Positions 10,533-50,107 of a stretch of DNA of 64,000 nucleotides are shown here, piece after piece. The stretch covers positions 36,502,294-36,566,293 of the forward strand of contig NC_135180.1 in assembly GCF_041146795.1 (NCBI RefSeq). The letters run 5' to 3'. This DNA comes from Maylandia zebra. Lineage: Eukaryota > Chordata > Actinopteri > Cichliformes > Cichlidae. The notes below the pieces were generated by a model. That model was not told the DNA's origin and made no database searches. It worked only from the letters and a program-made list of their open reading frames with translations. Numbering within the stretch: the first letter of the stretch is position 1; each line of letters starts with the position of its first letter. The position numbers and the translations under genes were made by a program.

Positions 10533-13500
10533 ACTGAACCAATACTGAGGTGTACAGGTGAGTTGAGGCCTTGAATGTAAGTAAGATACAAAATGGTAAA
10601 GATGAGAAAAGGCCTATGAATAGTCCATTGTAGCCTTGTAGCTTTCACTACTCTTGCTTCTCGGCCACAGTCTAATGTTGTTCTGTTTTTTCTTCTTAGA
10701 TAAGGGGTTGTGGTTGCCTAGTCAAACTGTGGCCAGAGCCATGTCATCTTCAGGTGTTGCCACCCCTCCGTACACAACCCTGGCCATCAGTCGTCCTACA
10801 GAGTCCATCACGCATGTTGAACTTCACCGGCCTGAGAAACGCAATGCCATGAACAGTGCTTTCTGGAGGCAGGAATCAGAATTACATATATACATATTTT
10901 ACACAGTGTCAGAGGCATGACAAATGCTATATATTATACCTGGATGCTGGAACCTGTCTCACAGTTTATATTCAGTTAGAAAGTCCATATTGTCCATATT
11001 CCTTATTTATCTTGGTGAAAATAAAGAGAAGGTTCATCATACCCAGCATGTATTTACCTCAGCTGGCTTCTCTTACTTATGCTGGGAGTATAGTGTGTGA
11101 GGGGGGGGAAAGCACTTGTATAAGTTTGTTTTTGTTTTCATTCATCCTGCAACCCTCGTTGTGTAACAGCACAGACCAGCAAGTAGGCTAGCTCCCAAAC
11201 GTATTCAGTCCTCTGATCAGGAGAGAAGCACATACAAGAGTTTAAATAAATACAGTCATTCCCTACAAACAAGTGAACACAATATTCAGACTATTACTAT
11301 TTCGTGAATCGTTGAGAATCAATATTGCATCATTTAGTGTGAATAAAAAATACAATGCTAATACATGGAACTCTAAAAGTGTTAAATTATCAGACATAAA
11401 AGAGCTCAAAAAGTCAAACTAATCACTGGAATTAAAAGCTAAATTATTATTTGGGTGAACACTGATCTGAACTTGTGTATCTCTGCCAGTGAGATGGTGA
11501 CCTGCTTTAATGAGCTCTCTGAGGACCCCGAGTGCAGAGCAGTGGTAGTTTCTGGAGCAGGGAAGCTCTTCACAGCTGGTGGGTATACAGAATATTAAAA
11601 CCTCTGTTCTCTTCTCTCAGTGGAGTATAATCAGTGTGTAAAATCTCATCTGTGTTAATGCGCAGGTATCGATCTCATGGACATGATGAACAATGTACTT
11701 CAACCAGAAGGAGACGACACAGCCAGAATCTCCTGGGGGTTAAAAAAAAAGATTAGGAAATTCCAAGAGACCTTCTCCGTCATAGAGAAGGTCAGAGCGC
11801 ATTATTAATGTAAAGAGTGAGAAGACTGAACCAGTCACAAACATGAGGTGTGACTGAATTATCAGATTTTATCAGGAAGGTTCCTGAACTGTGCTTCTTG
11901 CTCAGATGTTGCCTCTCTAAATCAAGATAAGTTATATTAACAATATTAGGGTTCATGAAAGCTCATTTTGCATTCATGTCCACTGTTGTATTGCTATCTT
12001 TTAAAATTCAGTCATCAGTTTTTACCATGGGTCAGCTGGGATAGACTTAATCCCCCCACCAACCCTGGCTATGAATTGGATAAATGATGAATGGTGGAAA
12101 TCTTACTTCAGCCAAAGAAAGCCTTAGGACAGATTAGAAGTTACAAACATAGGATTTATTTTATGGTTATTTTGTCTTTAAAATTCCAGTTTTTGTAATG
12201 AAATTATATTTTTTTTCCATTGGCATTGCTCATCTGTGTGACCTGCATGAAACAACAGTAAGAACTCAATACAAGATACACTGTCACACTGTTAATGTCT
12301 GTAGTGTAAGAGCAGTAGGACCCAGCGTGCACCAAGCTTCCCTTCCTTACAAATTCTCCCTCACTATCATTAAAGTACGTTTCCTCTTGAATTGTGTTCT
12401 CGCAGTGCCCGAAGCCTGTTGTGGTGGCCATCCATGGAGCCTGTGTAGGAGCAGGTAGGACATTGTAAAGATTACAGTGCTGTAGTGAATCATCTTAAGG
12501 TACAGGAGTTAGAAAAACACTAAAGTTCCTCGAATGTCTGCTTGAGTCTGGCTGCAAAAGGGAGTGAATTCCCAAAGAGTCTCGTGTTAAAATGTCCAAC
12601 TTTACAGCAGAAATAAACGCATTTACAGCCAAGAAGAAATAAATGAATGTTCGTTTGTTTTTTAAGCCTTTGTTTTATGCATTTTAACACTTGAAGTTAG
12701 GAGGATGATGCTTTGAGAAGTGTGCAGATATAAGAAGCTGTAGCCACTGTGTGAAAAGCTTCAAATCCCCTAAAATTCCTAATTGAGTCATTCAGCTGGA
12801 CCAGTCCAACGTGTTTGTGGTATGGATGAATTTGAATTGAAATATCTCCCCAAGGAGATTTGCTGTGTTCTGAAGGCGGTGGCTGAAACTATACATATGC
12901 CCCTCTTCCCCATGGCTGCTTTCGACTTGACCCTAGAAGACAACAAGACATTTGAAAATACTATGTTTTCAAGCTTTGATATATAACTGGTTAGTTTACT
13001 GCATGGACATGATGCTAGCAGGAGCCAGGGAAACCCACAGGCTGTGATACAGGCTTCTTGGTTGTGGAGGTGTTTGACGCATTGAGTTTGGTGGAGAAAG
13101 GAGCTTCGGTGAGTTAACCGTAGGTGGTGTTTTCTCTGGCAGGTGTTGACATGATTACAGCCTGTGACATTCGCCTGTGCACCCAGGACGCCTGGTTCCA
13201 AGTTAAGGTATAATCATCTGATTTTATCACTGTGGTGAGGACAATTGGGAAAGCATGGAATAGATAGCTGATTCAATTAAGACCAACTTATGAAGATTTG
13301 TGTTAAACAATTTCACAGATCTTGATCTCTTTGATCTGTCATATCCTACAGCAAGGTTTTGAGCAGAGATTACACACTAGATCTTGAGATTCTGTTTGCT
13401 AAATGTAGCATTGATGATGCCCTCTGCTTTGGCTCCATAGGAGGTTGATATTGGACTTGCAGCAGATGTTGGAACACTCCAGAGACTCCCGAAGGTCATC

Positions 13501-13691
13501 GGCAGCCAAAGGTGAGCCAGCAGCATGATTTACAATTGGGACAAGTTTCAAAGAAATTTATGACATGACACTGTTAAGTGACTGAATGCTTGTAGGTTAA
13601 AAAAAAAATCTATTTCTATTTTCAACAGTCTTGTTAATGAACTGGCTCTGACAGCGAGAAAGATGTATGCTGATGAAGCTAAGAGCAGCGG
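10533..13691. repeat. Right arm of the ech1 palindrome (about 3.16 kb)
   Basis: Inverted partner of 1-3157. The inner boundary is abrupt at 10533, just left of a GTGAGT donor at 10559, so each arm starts inside what may be a 5' untranslated exon. Right of 13691 the partner sequence is outside the window. Confidence 0.95.
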
Positions 13692-14302
13692 ACTGGTCAG
13701 GTAAACAATGTTCCCTCATCACTCTTTTTCCAAATTAAAAACACTTATTCATTCTAACAGTTTGAAACCCTTCCCTTCTTCTTCAGCCGAGTGTTTGCAG
13801 ATAAGGAGGCGATGATGGCTGGAGCTCTGGAGATTGCTGGAGAGATTGCTGGTCGCAGCCCAGTTGCTGTGCAGGGCACCAAAATAAACCTCATCTATGC
13901 CAGAAACCACAGCGTAGCAGATGGATTGGATTACATTGTAAGGATGAATATAATATGACAAAGTTTTCTGTGCATATTTTTGTCAGCTTCACAACGTCAC
14001 TCTTAAGGTTTGTGTTCAGAGTTCTACGGAAGGAATCTGGCATTGCTACCTCATTCCCTCCATTTCAGTTTCCTGGTGTCTTTTATATGACACTTGATAG
14101 CATAAAGGGGATGTGGCATGCTCACTTAAATGCATATGAACTTATAAAGTTCCCTTTTTAAAGTACTGACTTAAATTCATAATTTCTCCTTCTCCAGGCC
14201 ACGTGGAACATGAGCATGCTTCAGACTGAAGATCTGATGAAATCAGCTCAGGCAGCCCTCGAGAAGAAGAGTCCCAAAACTAAGACATACTCTAAACTCT
14301 GA
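10741..14302 (+). CDS. ech1: ech1 copy B, delta(3,5)-delta(2,4)-dienoyl-CoA isomerase (complete)
   Basis: Nine coding exons: 10741-10868, 11490-11578, 11666-11790, 12406-12454, 13143-13207, 13441-13511, 13629-13700, 13787-13937, 14198-14302. They sum to 855 nt, in phase throughout, giving 284 residues. Crotonase-fold signatures are clear: HRPEKRNAMN, VVVSGAGKLFTAG-IDLMDM (oxyanion hole), HGACVGAG-VDMITACDIR, EVDIGLAADVGTLQRLPK with the conserved acid pair, and RSPVAVQGTKINLIYARNHS. The C-terminus ends SKL-like (YSKL), a peroxisomal targeting signal type 1. Human ECH1 is about 328 residues; the difference is the N-terminal mitochondrial presequence. The frame is open upstream of the chosen ATG (LPSQTVARA) to a splice acceptor at 10699, so a longer N-terminus from an unseen exon is possible. 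Intron 1 appears to use a GC donor. It is convergent with cep295. Confidence 0.95.
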
Positions 14303-14769
14303 ACACCAGTGAGGCAAAGCTCAGATACAGAAAGTGCCTCTTTCCTCCTCCACTCCGGCCTTTCTTACAGCAATTTTATAAATCAAAATTACATTTACTA
14401 GCTTGATATCTGTATCCACACTAGACAGTATTTTAATGTCATTATGTGTTTAATAATTCATTCAGGTTCATATTTCTCCTGCTCTAATATCAGATATGGA
14501 TAATATTTAACTAAGGCAAATCTTAACTGACTGAGCTGAGAAACATTTTGTTCATCTGTAAACGATCTCCTGAATGTTTCCTCATTAAAGAGACTCGTGT
14601 GAAAGTGATTTCAAATATTCAGTACTGTTATTTGCCAAAATATTTTTACTTTGCATAATTTTATCTGATAAATTTTCTGATTCAGTTTGAGTGCAAATAA
14701 CTTAAAATGCTTTATTGATAAAACTATAAATAAAATTTTCAAAGTAAACTATGACACAATCAAAGTCGA
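14303..14769. other. Convergent 3' untranslated regions of ech1 and cep295
   Basis: 468 bp separate the two stop codons. Plus-strand ATTAAA at about 14584 and AATAAA at about 14728 could end ech1. Minus-strand AATAAA (complement near 14710) could end cep295. Overlapping transcript ends are likely. Confidence 0.55.
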
Positions 14770-35227
<20,458 letters not shown>

Positions 35228-36187
35228 TTTGGAGCACTTCACTGGCGGACATTTCCCCCCAAAAAGCAAACAGCAGGTTGCGGTTCAGCTAGCGGCGACG
35301 GCTAATGTTTGCACGCTTCACTTTGTTCGCCGGCATAAAGGTTCCGTAGGACAACTTAAACTTGAAACAAGTGTTTACTATACAAGCAATTACCAGGCAG
35401 GACGCTTAAAGTGCTGTTTATTATCCGAAATCCATGCCAACCCAAAAAACGGACGTTTTTGTTTTTTTCTTTGTCCTAAACGTCACATCCGGTAGTTTAA
35501 ACTGCCCGCCGTGTCTTTGCCGTCCACATGAAATATTAGTTCCTAGTCATTATATCTGCATAAAAAACATTTTATGCATTTAAACATAAAATACATAAAA
35601 AAAATACATCAATAATATATATATACAAGCATTAAATACGTAAATAGTGCTAAAGTGACACAAAGCGTTTGAAACAGCTTCCAGCCTCAGCGTTCATCAC
35701 AATCGCGGTGGGAGGGGGACCGTGCAGGAGTTACACTCGTTCCTGTATTGATGAGCCTTTCACCGCTACTGGAACATTTAATGCAATACCCGAGTATTCC
35801 TCGATACCTCCAACACTAGTGAACGCCAGAGGTAAGATTTACAGGAGTAAAATAGTATTTGGTGTTTTAAGCTGTTCTCTTGAGCTTTCGAGTCTCCTTT
35901 TATGCTGTGAGCTAAGCAAAGAGCTAACACTAGCTAGTGTTGCTAACTAGTAAAACGTTACAAAGTGACTAAAAGAGCTGAATTATTATCATCCAAAGTT
36001 GTTGAGGAGCAGTTTCTAATTCTCGTTTTTCACTTTAACATTTGGAAGTGAAGTATTTTAGTGTTCTGGTTATTAAACAACCTATATTAAATGTTTGATT
36101 CAGAGGTTTTCTGGTCTCCCCTGTGTCTGTGTTTGATGACTAACCCTTTCTGCCTGTCCACTCCACTTCTCAGCCAAGTCTGTCATC
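35228..36187. promoter_or_regulatory. Divergent promoter region between cep295 and med17
   Basis: The start codons are 960 bp apart on opposite strands. At 35481-35494 CGTCACATCCGGTA combines a CRE half-site with an ETS core (GGAT complement). No TATA box is visible near it. A splice acceptor (CTTCTCAG) lies 11 bp before the med17 ATG, so med17 probably has a 5' noncoding exon in this interval. Arrangement and motifs fit a housekeeping bidirectional promoter. Confidence 0.6.
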
Positions 36188-43759
<7,572 letters not shown>

Positions 43760-44144
43760 GTGCTGACTCTGTCTGCTGACTCCTCCCACACACAAAATAA
43801 CAGTTTATTTAAAGAGGACAATCTTCCTTCATAGACTCTCTTCCTCACATTTGAAAGAATCGACAGCACTTTCGTTTATTTTATTTTTTAACCAACTTGT
43901 GGACCGCCGTAAAGTCTGTCCACACAAGTGTCCTCTGCCTGTTGCTTATAGTGTAAGGTGTGGACTGTGTGTATATACCTCAAACAGTTTGATACAAAAT
44001 AAAAAGCAGTCTGTCTATATATATTTGTCCTTTTTCTTAAGAATACAGCTGTGGATCAAAGAGACACTGTTTATAAAACTGAACTTAGGGATTTGCCGGT
44101 TCAAACTTTAAATTTGACCACATTAAGTTCAATGTTGTCTTAGG

Positions 44145-44178
<34 letters not shown>

Positions 44179-45013
44179 AGAGTAGATGGGTGCAGTTTTA
44201 ATACCACTCCATTTGTCTGATGTGACAACATTTTAGATAAACTAACTTTGAGTCTGGACTCTGCACTTTCAGGTGGGGAACCTGAAGTTCCTGTGTAGGC
44301 ACGAGGGAGGAGAGAGTTCGTTAAGAAAGAAATCACAAAATCATTTGCACTGTGAACCGGATATTTTTTCTTTAGGTAATAAAAGAAAAACAATTATTTT
44401 CTTTTGTTTCTACATTCATTCATTCTTTATTCCTGCATTCCTTCCTTTCTTCCTTTTCCGGGCCGTGATCAGCTGACCTGTGTTACTGCAGCTTCATGGC
44501 TCCGTGTGGATTTAGCAAACTGCAATTACTACTTGACTGCTTTGGACACAACTTTATTTACATTACTTTCTGATTTGCTGAGCCAGTATCATCAAGGCCT
44601 CAGCTGAAACTATCACCAGCCTGCAGCACACAAAAGCGAAACTCGTTTTTTGTTATCATGAAATAATCTGATTTAATTGCTTATTAATGAAACCAGCCCA
44701 GTTTAACCCTTGGTCATGAGTAAAATAAAGTCACACAGTTTCTTTGCTTAGAGAATAAATACAAGATTTATTGTGTTCCTGTATCATCGGTGGTATATTC
44801 ACTCATTCAGTGACAGTCATCTGTAAATATCAATATCAGTACAAAATATCAACACAGTGCAGGTGTTCATAACTGACTGGTCATGCTTTGAGCTGTAAGT
44901 AACTAGAGTATATAAAGAGGACAGTTTGATGTACAAAACATTCCACCTTCAAAAGTATGTCCTCATGTTGTATCACTGACAGCTTTGATTGGCCATTTCA
45001 GGTGAGTCATCAC
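43760..45013. other. med17 3' UTR and intergenic region to vstm5
   Basis: It contains the med17 polyadenylation signal (about 43999), a (TG)n run at 44148-44178 and AT-rich unique sequence. No further gene was seen. An AATAAA complement (tttatt) near 44768 could serve vstm5. Confidence 0.5.
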
Positions 45014-48000
45014 TCAGACGTTCATTATCTGCAGCTCAGTCACATCGTTTTCTGCAAAAAAAAAAGGGATTAAAGTGTCAATACATGATTAAGACAACAA
45101 ACAAAGCTATAATAGGTCTTCACAAACCTTTGCACTCAAACACGCCCTTACTGTGATACAATGATAGAGTCAAACCATAGTCAACCATCACACCCTTCAA
45201 CATATATTTATTCTCCACACAATCATGCAGTGGTAAGAAGAACACATTTTAACTTTAGATAAAACAACACGCTCACAAACGTTTTTATGCGGAAAATTGT
45301 CTTCTTTATTATTTCACCCATTACCTAAAAAAGCAGCCACACTTCAGACACTGTATCAGGTTTTATTTGCCTCCTATATGAAACCAGTTTGTAACTTATT
45401 TAGTAGTAGCCTTCAGGAATAGTTCTCCTATGGCTATTCTTTGGATTTGGCTGCTTCGTGTTCTGTTCTCTCTGAAGATGATCCCACACTGCTTCAATAA
45501 TATTGTGTCAGGACTCTGAGGAGGCCAGTCCATGACTGATGGTGTTCCACTGTGTGTTTTTCTATCCAGGTGTGCATTTACTGTGCTAGCAGTGTGTTTG
45601 GGATCATTGTCATGCTGAAAAATTAAGCTGCTGTAAGTTTCCAGATGGTATAGCACAGGGGTAGGCAACTCCAGGCCTCGAGTGCTGGTGTCCTGCAGGT
45701 TTTAGATCGCACCCTGGGTTAACACACCTGAATCAAATGATTAGTTCATTACCAGGCCTCTGGAGAACTTCAAGAAATGCTGAGGAGTCATTTAGCCCAT
45801 TAAATCAGCTGTGATGGAGCATGGACACATCTAAAACCTCCAGGACACCGGCACTCGAGGCCTGGAGTTGCCTACCCCTGGTATAGCATGATGGATCAGA
45901 ATCTGATGGCACTCTTTCTGTGTTCAAAATTTCTGCCCCAAACTTCTGCATGACAGAACTTTATGACTAAACCTGCACCAAGAGTTCATCCTCAGCACCA
46001 GGGAGAGTTTTGGGGAAACTGGCCTGCAAATGTGCCCTGAAATCCCTGAAAGCAGCAGGTCTGCCATGGACTACCTGTTAAACTGCATGTAGTTCAGACT
46101 ATGCCTGTTTAGTGCAGACAATAAAGTATTGCATGAATGTGTATAAAGGTGTCCTGTAGTGTTTCCATTATCATTGCCACAAAAATGTAATAAATTCTGT
46201 AAAACACTGGATATTTGCAGGAGAAACAGACACACAAATCTTTTTATCTTTTTGTTTTTATTTGTTTTGGTTACATAGTTGTCCTCCATGTAGAGTGACC
46301 TATTTTGGTTATGAACATTTTCAGCACGTATCCATACAAGAAATCAGGGAAGAATATGTTTGAGCAATGCCAGCAATCCAAAATCTTCTGAATGGGTATT
46401 CACAAGACATTTCCAAGTTGCAAACCTGTTTTTCTGGCATCACCTGAATGCACAATCATTGACACCATTAGAGGATATTCACTGAGATGGATTCTGCTGT
46501 TTACACATGGCTTTACCTGGCATCTCTCTCCTGCGCTTGCATGCCATTATCTTCTTGTAGGCCTTGTCCAGGAGCCACATGGTGAGCATAAGAAGGCTGG
46601 CCAAGCAGGCCAGGGCCAAAAAAGAGACAGTAAGGTACTGAAGGTCCTCATACAGAACCTCTGTAGGACAGAAACACAGGAGCCACATCTTATTTACTGC
46701 AAACTGAACTGCAAATAGGGCTGATCTGTTTATTAAAGATACTTTTTCATCATGTTCACTTGTTAAAAAAAAGACTTCCCCTCTTTGGTCAATCCATATG
46801 TTCTTCCTTCCTGCATTCATTCCTCCCTAAAATTATCACAGCACATGTGCCATTCTTCATTCTTCATTTTCATAGTTTATTTGCTTTAGAGTTACTCTGT
46901 CTGGTGTGGGAAACAGTTCTGAGCCTGCCTCTAATAACCACAGACGCCATGTTTGGGAAATCTGGGCAGGGCGTTTGTCGTCTTTAAATCCAAACAACTG
47001 TTACCACAATGCCAGTCAGACTACGTCAAACTGAAGCCGAGGGCTTTTGTTGATGCTCTAATCACGATTAGTGCTGCTTTTTTAAATCCTGTGAAGAAAT
47101 TCTTTGTACAGGTATGACAGAAGTGCTGTTAATTACCTTAAGCTTTAAAAACTGAGCTGTTCTGCCAGGACTGTTTCTTTCTTTTATGCTCTTTTTCCCT
47201 CGTTGTGTGTTAGTTTTCTGTTTTGTTTTTTAATGTAAAGACTCTCACCATTTACTTTTAGGACGAAACCAAAATCCTTGCTGCTCCCAGTTGATTCTGT
47301 GATGGTGACCACGTAAAATCCACCATCCTGCAGCCGCAGGTCTGACAGGCCCATCGAACCGTTGTCATAGGCCTGCACTCGGCTGCTGTAGTCCTCCGTT
47401 ATGTTGGTGTACCCCCCCGGCTGCCAGGCCCCTATCGTCCGGCTCACCAATCCTGACATAAAAGTCCATTGTATGTTTGGGATCCCGCTACAGGTGAAAT
47501 TCACTGAGAAGATCACATCGTCCTGCACTGAGCGGATCAGGCTCCTCTGAGGAGAGTATATGGAGATGGCTCCAGCTAAACAAACACATGAACATACATG
47601 CATACATTAGTCTGTATTCTCTGGGTTATTCTAGAATCAGCTGAATGTAAGTAAGTCAAAGGGAAATTCTGCTTTGCATCAGAAGAAAATTAACACAGCA
47701 GCAAATTGCAAAAAGAGCCTCAGTGATCCAGACTCTCCTAAAGTCCTAAAGTTGTTTGAGTAAAGTGGTACTTCCAAACTATTATACAGGACGTGAACAC
47801 CAGTGTTGTTTCTTCCTTCAACAGCCATAAGCTGCGTTCACAGGTGGTTAAATTACAACATGTCGAACTGATTCTGGTATCAAAATACATGTAAAGGGAG
47901 ACCTTTCCTGTGCTATAACTTGTTTTATCCAGCCACCTATCCTGCAAGGTGATATGACCTTTAAAAGTTTACCCAAAATGCATTTTTGAAACTTTTCTCG

Positions 48001-50107
48001 AATTAATGATCAGAAAACAGATCAAACATCCAGGACACCAATACATGTGTCATAACATGGCAGAGAGAGGACCCAAGCATCGGGCACGTAGGCAGATTCA
48101 AATGATAATGAGCCTTTACTTGGCTGAGACAGGACTACATACTGGGCAATATCTGGGGATTCGAAAGTCAATACATACAGGAAGTAAGAAGTGGAAACAA
48201 GACACATGAGAAAAGTGTCTATCAAAGTAAAACAAGAAATAAACACACAAACAACAGTACTCAGAATAAACAGGATCATAGAAACAGACGACTCAGCTGG
48301 AGGAACAAACACTAACATGACAACTGAACCAGAGCCCAGTGATATCACTTCACAAAATCTAAAGTCAGAGTTACTAGAAGCAGAATTCATAGAAAACACT
48401 AGAGTACAGATGAAAACAGCTCAAAACTGCAAGAGCATGACAAATATTTCTGTTACTCTTTAGCTTTAGAATTAAATTAATGTGGCTCATACCGTGTACA
48501 TTATAACATACCATAATAGACCCATTTCTGTAATATACTCACATATCTATATTATTGCTAATATATATTGTAATATATCTATATCACTAAAGCACTTCTG
48601 GATGGATGCAAACTGCATTTCGTTGCCCTGTACCTGTGCATGTGCAATGACAATAAAGTTGAATTCTATTCTATTCTATTCTATTCTCTGCTGTTGAAAG
48701 TAAGACATATGTCACGATATCTTATGTTAAGGTGGTTATGAAAAAGAAACAAAAGCAAGATCTTGGCTTTAGATTACAATGTTCCAACCTTTGTATTTCA
48801 ACGGACTGTAACTCAAAAAATATTCAAACTATGAGGATAATATTTTTATCATTAGATTGACAAATAAAAGTTTCTATTCTATTCTATTCTATTCTATACG
48901 GATGTTATTTTAAAGAAAAATCTGTTGATTCTCAGTGGTGGGGGGAGAGACTTGAGTCACAGTGATAGCAATTAGAGTAGAAACATGCTGGTGTGTGACA
49001 CAATCGAGCGCCATAAAAAGGACTCATTCCACCATGACACGGTTAGCTGCTGTTCCTGACAAACACTGTGGCATGTCTCCTGCTCTGCCTCTGCTCTGTC
49101 TGATCCCCCACCCCCATCCTCTTTTCCCCAGAGGATTAAAACTAGTCAAACTAGCTGGGAGGTATCAGAATGAATATAAGAGGCAGTGTGTTTAGGCCAA
49201 GCTTTAATGCATATTTTCACGTGCGTGTCAGGGAGAGATCTGGTTCTGCTGGTGGTGTGTTTGTTTAATGAAGCAAGAATTTAAAATGAAAAATACTAGC
49301 GCTGACTGAGAAGCAAGTCAGTATGGGAGAGATCTTTTTGTCTGGGCTCCCCCCCCCCAAAAAAACCTTTTACCAACAAACCCCGACTGACTCTTTCTTT
49401 ATTTTTCTGTTAAGAAATCACATAAATACTTTTTAAAGCAGCCCTGATGTCTTCTTTTGACTGTTTCCTGCACCCTGGTTCGCTTTTAATTTTGCTACTT
49501 TTGTTTTGTGTTTCCTGAGATTTGGTTTAGATTCAGATTTTTTTGGAAACAACACTTCTGGGCATTCGGATGTTATTTCTAGGATCGTTATGTCGGTAGG
49601 ACACAGCTTTATAGGTTCTGAAGCCTTGAGTGGTTGCAGTTTTATAGTTCAGATAAGGTACTTTGCAATCTTCAGCTTTCTGACTGTCACGTGGTTGCAG
49701 ACACGATACAGCCAGAGAAAGAGAGAGTGGGCTCATCGTGTTATAGAGCGGGGGCTTGACTCCTCGGGACCTCAACAATAGAAACAGATCAGACGCTACG
49801 TAATAAAATCCCTATCATGCTTCAGCACGGTTTCATGGCTACATGCCTGAGCTCTGCTTAGATAATATTAGGGAATATTGACCTTTTTACTTCCCACTTC
49901 TGCCATGATCGCCTATATTTACTTTCTACTGACAGGACCGAAACTTCATCCAACATTTCAAGTGTTAAACAAACATAGGTAGGTCGTACCACAAAGATAA
50001 AGCAGCAGAATTAGGAATGTGTTGAGCTTACCTAGGTGGCACATATATAACATGATGCTGAGAAAAACAGCAACATCTTGTATTTCCCAGAGCCTGAAAT
50101 GCCACAT
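45014..50107 (-). CDS. vstm5: vstm5, V-set and transmembrane domain-containing protein 5
   Basis: Four exons: 50107-50032, 47575-47249, 46660-46517, 45051-45014. They sum to 585 nt in phase, 194 residues (human about 200). Exon 1 encodes a signal peptide (VAVFLSIMLYMCHL). Exon 2 is a single Ig V-like domain with sequons NFT, NIT and NGS and GFYVVTIT where a cysteine would normally lie; human VSTM5 also lacks it. Exon 3 encodes EVLYEDLQYLTV plus a transmembrane helix and a basic cytoplasmic KRRRE. Exon 4 ends ENDVTELQIMNV. Known role of the family: neuronal surface protein promoting membrane protrusions. Position next to med17 matches human order. The first exon is assigned by phase and signal-peptide fit, so it is slightly less certain. 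Confidence 0.9.
45300..46070 (-). mobile_element. Tc1 transposon relic interrupted by a miniature hAT element
   Basis: The minus-strand frame reads FQHDNDPKHTASTVNAHLD and VMDWPPQSPDT, the conserved catalytic-region motifs of Tc1 transposases. The upstream part resumes after the insertion at 45656-45880. It lies in vstm5 intron 3; frameshifts and truncation are present. Confidence 0.85.
45656..45880. mobile_element. Intact 225-bp miniature hAT element inside the Tc1 relic
   Basis: Terminal repeats CAGGGGTAGGCAACTCCAGG and its complement are flanked by the perfect 8-bp duplication GTATAGCA (45648-45655, 45881-45888). Confidence 0.95.
48600..48900. repeat. L2-like LINE/SINE tail with ATTCT pentanucleotide arrays
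   Basis: TGCATTTCGTTGCCCTGTAC and GCAATGACAATAAAGTTGAA are followed by (ATTCT)n at 48658-48688, with a second (TATTC)n at 48870-48897. It lies in vstm5 intron 1. Confidence 0.65.

Noticed and set aside
48022-48463. Overlapping 125- and 90-codon frames on opposite strands in vstm5 intron 1
   Set aside because: The sequence looks like an interspersed repeat (GAGGACCCAAGCATCGGGC...GATAATGAGCCTTTACTT). No protein family is recognised.
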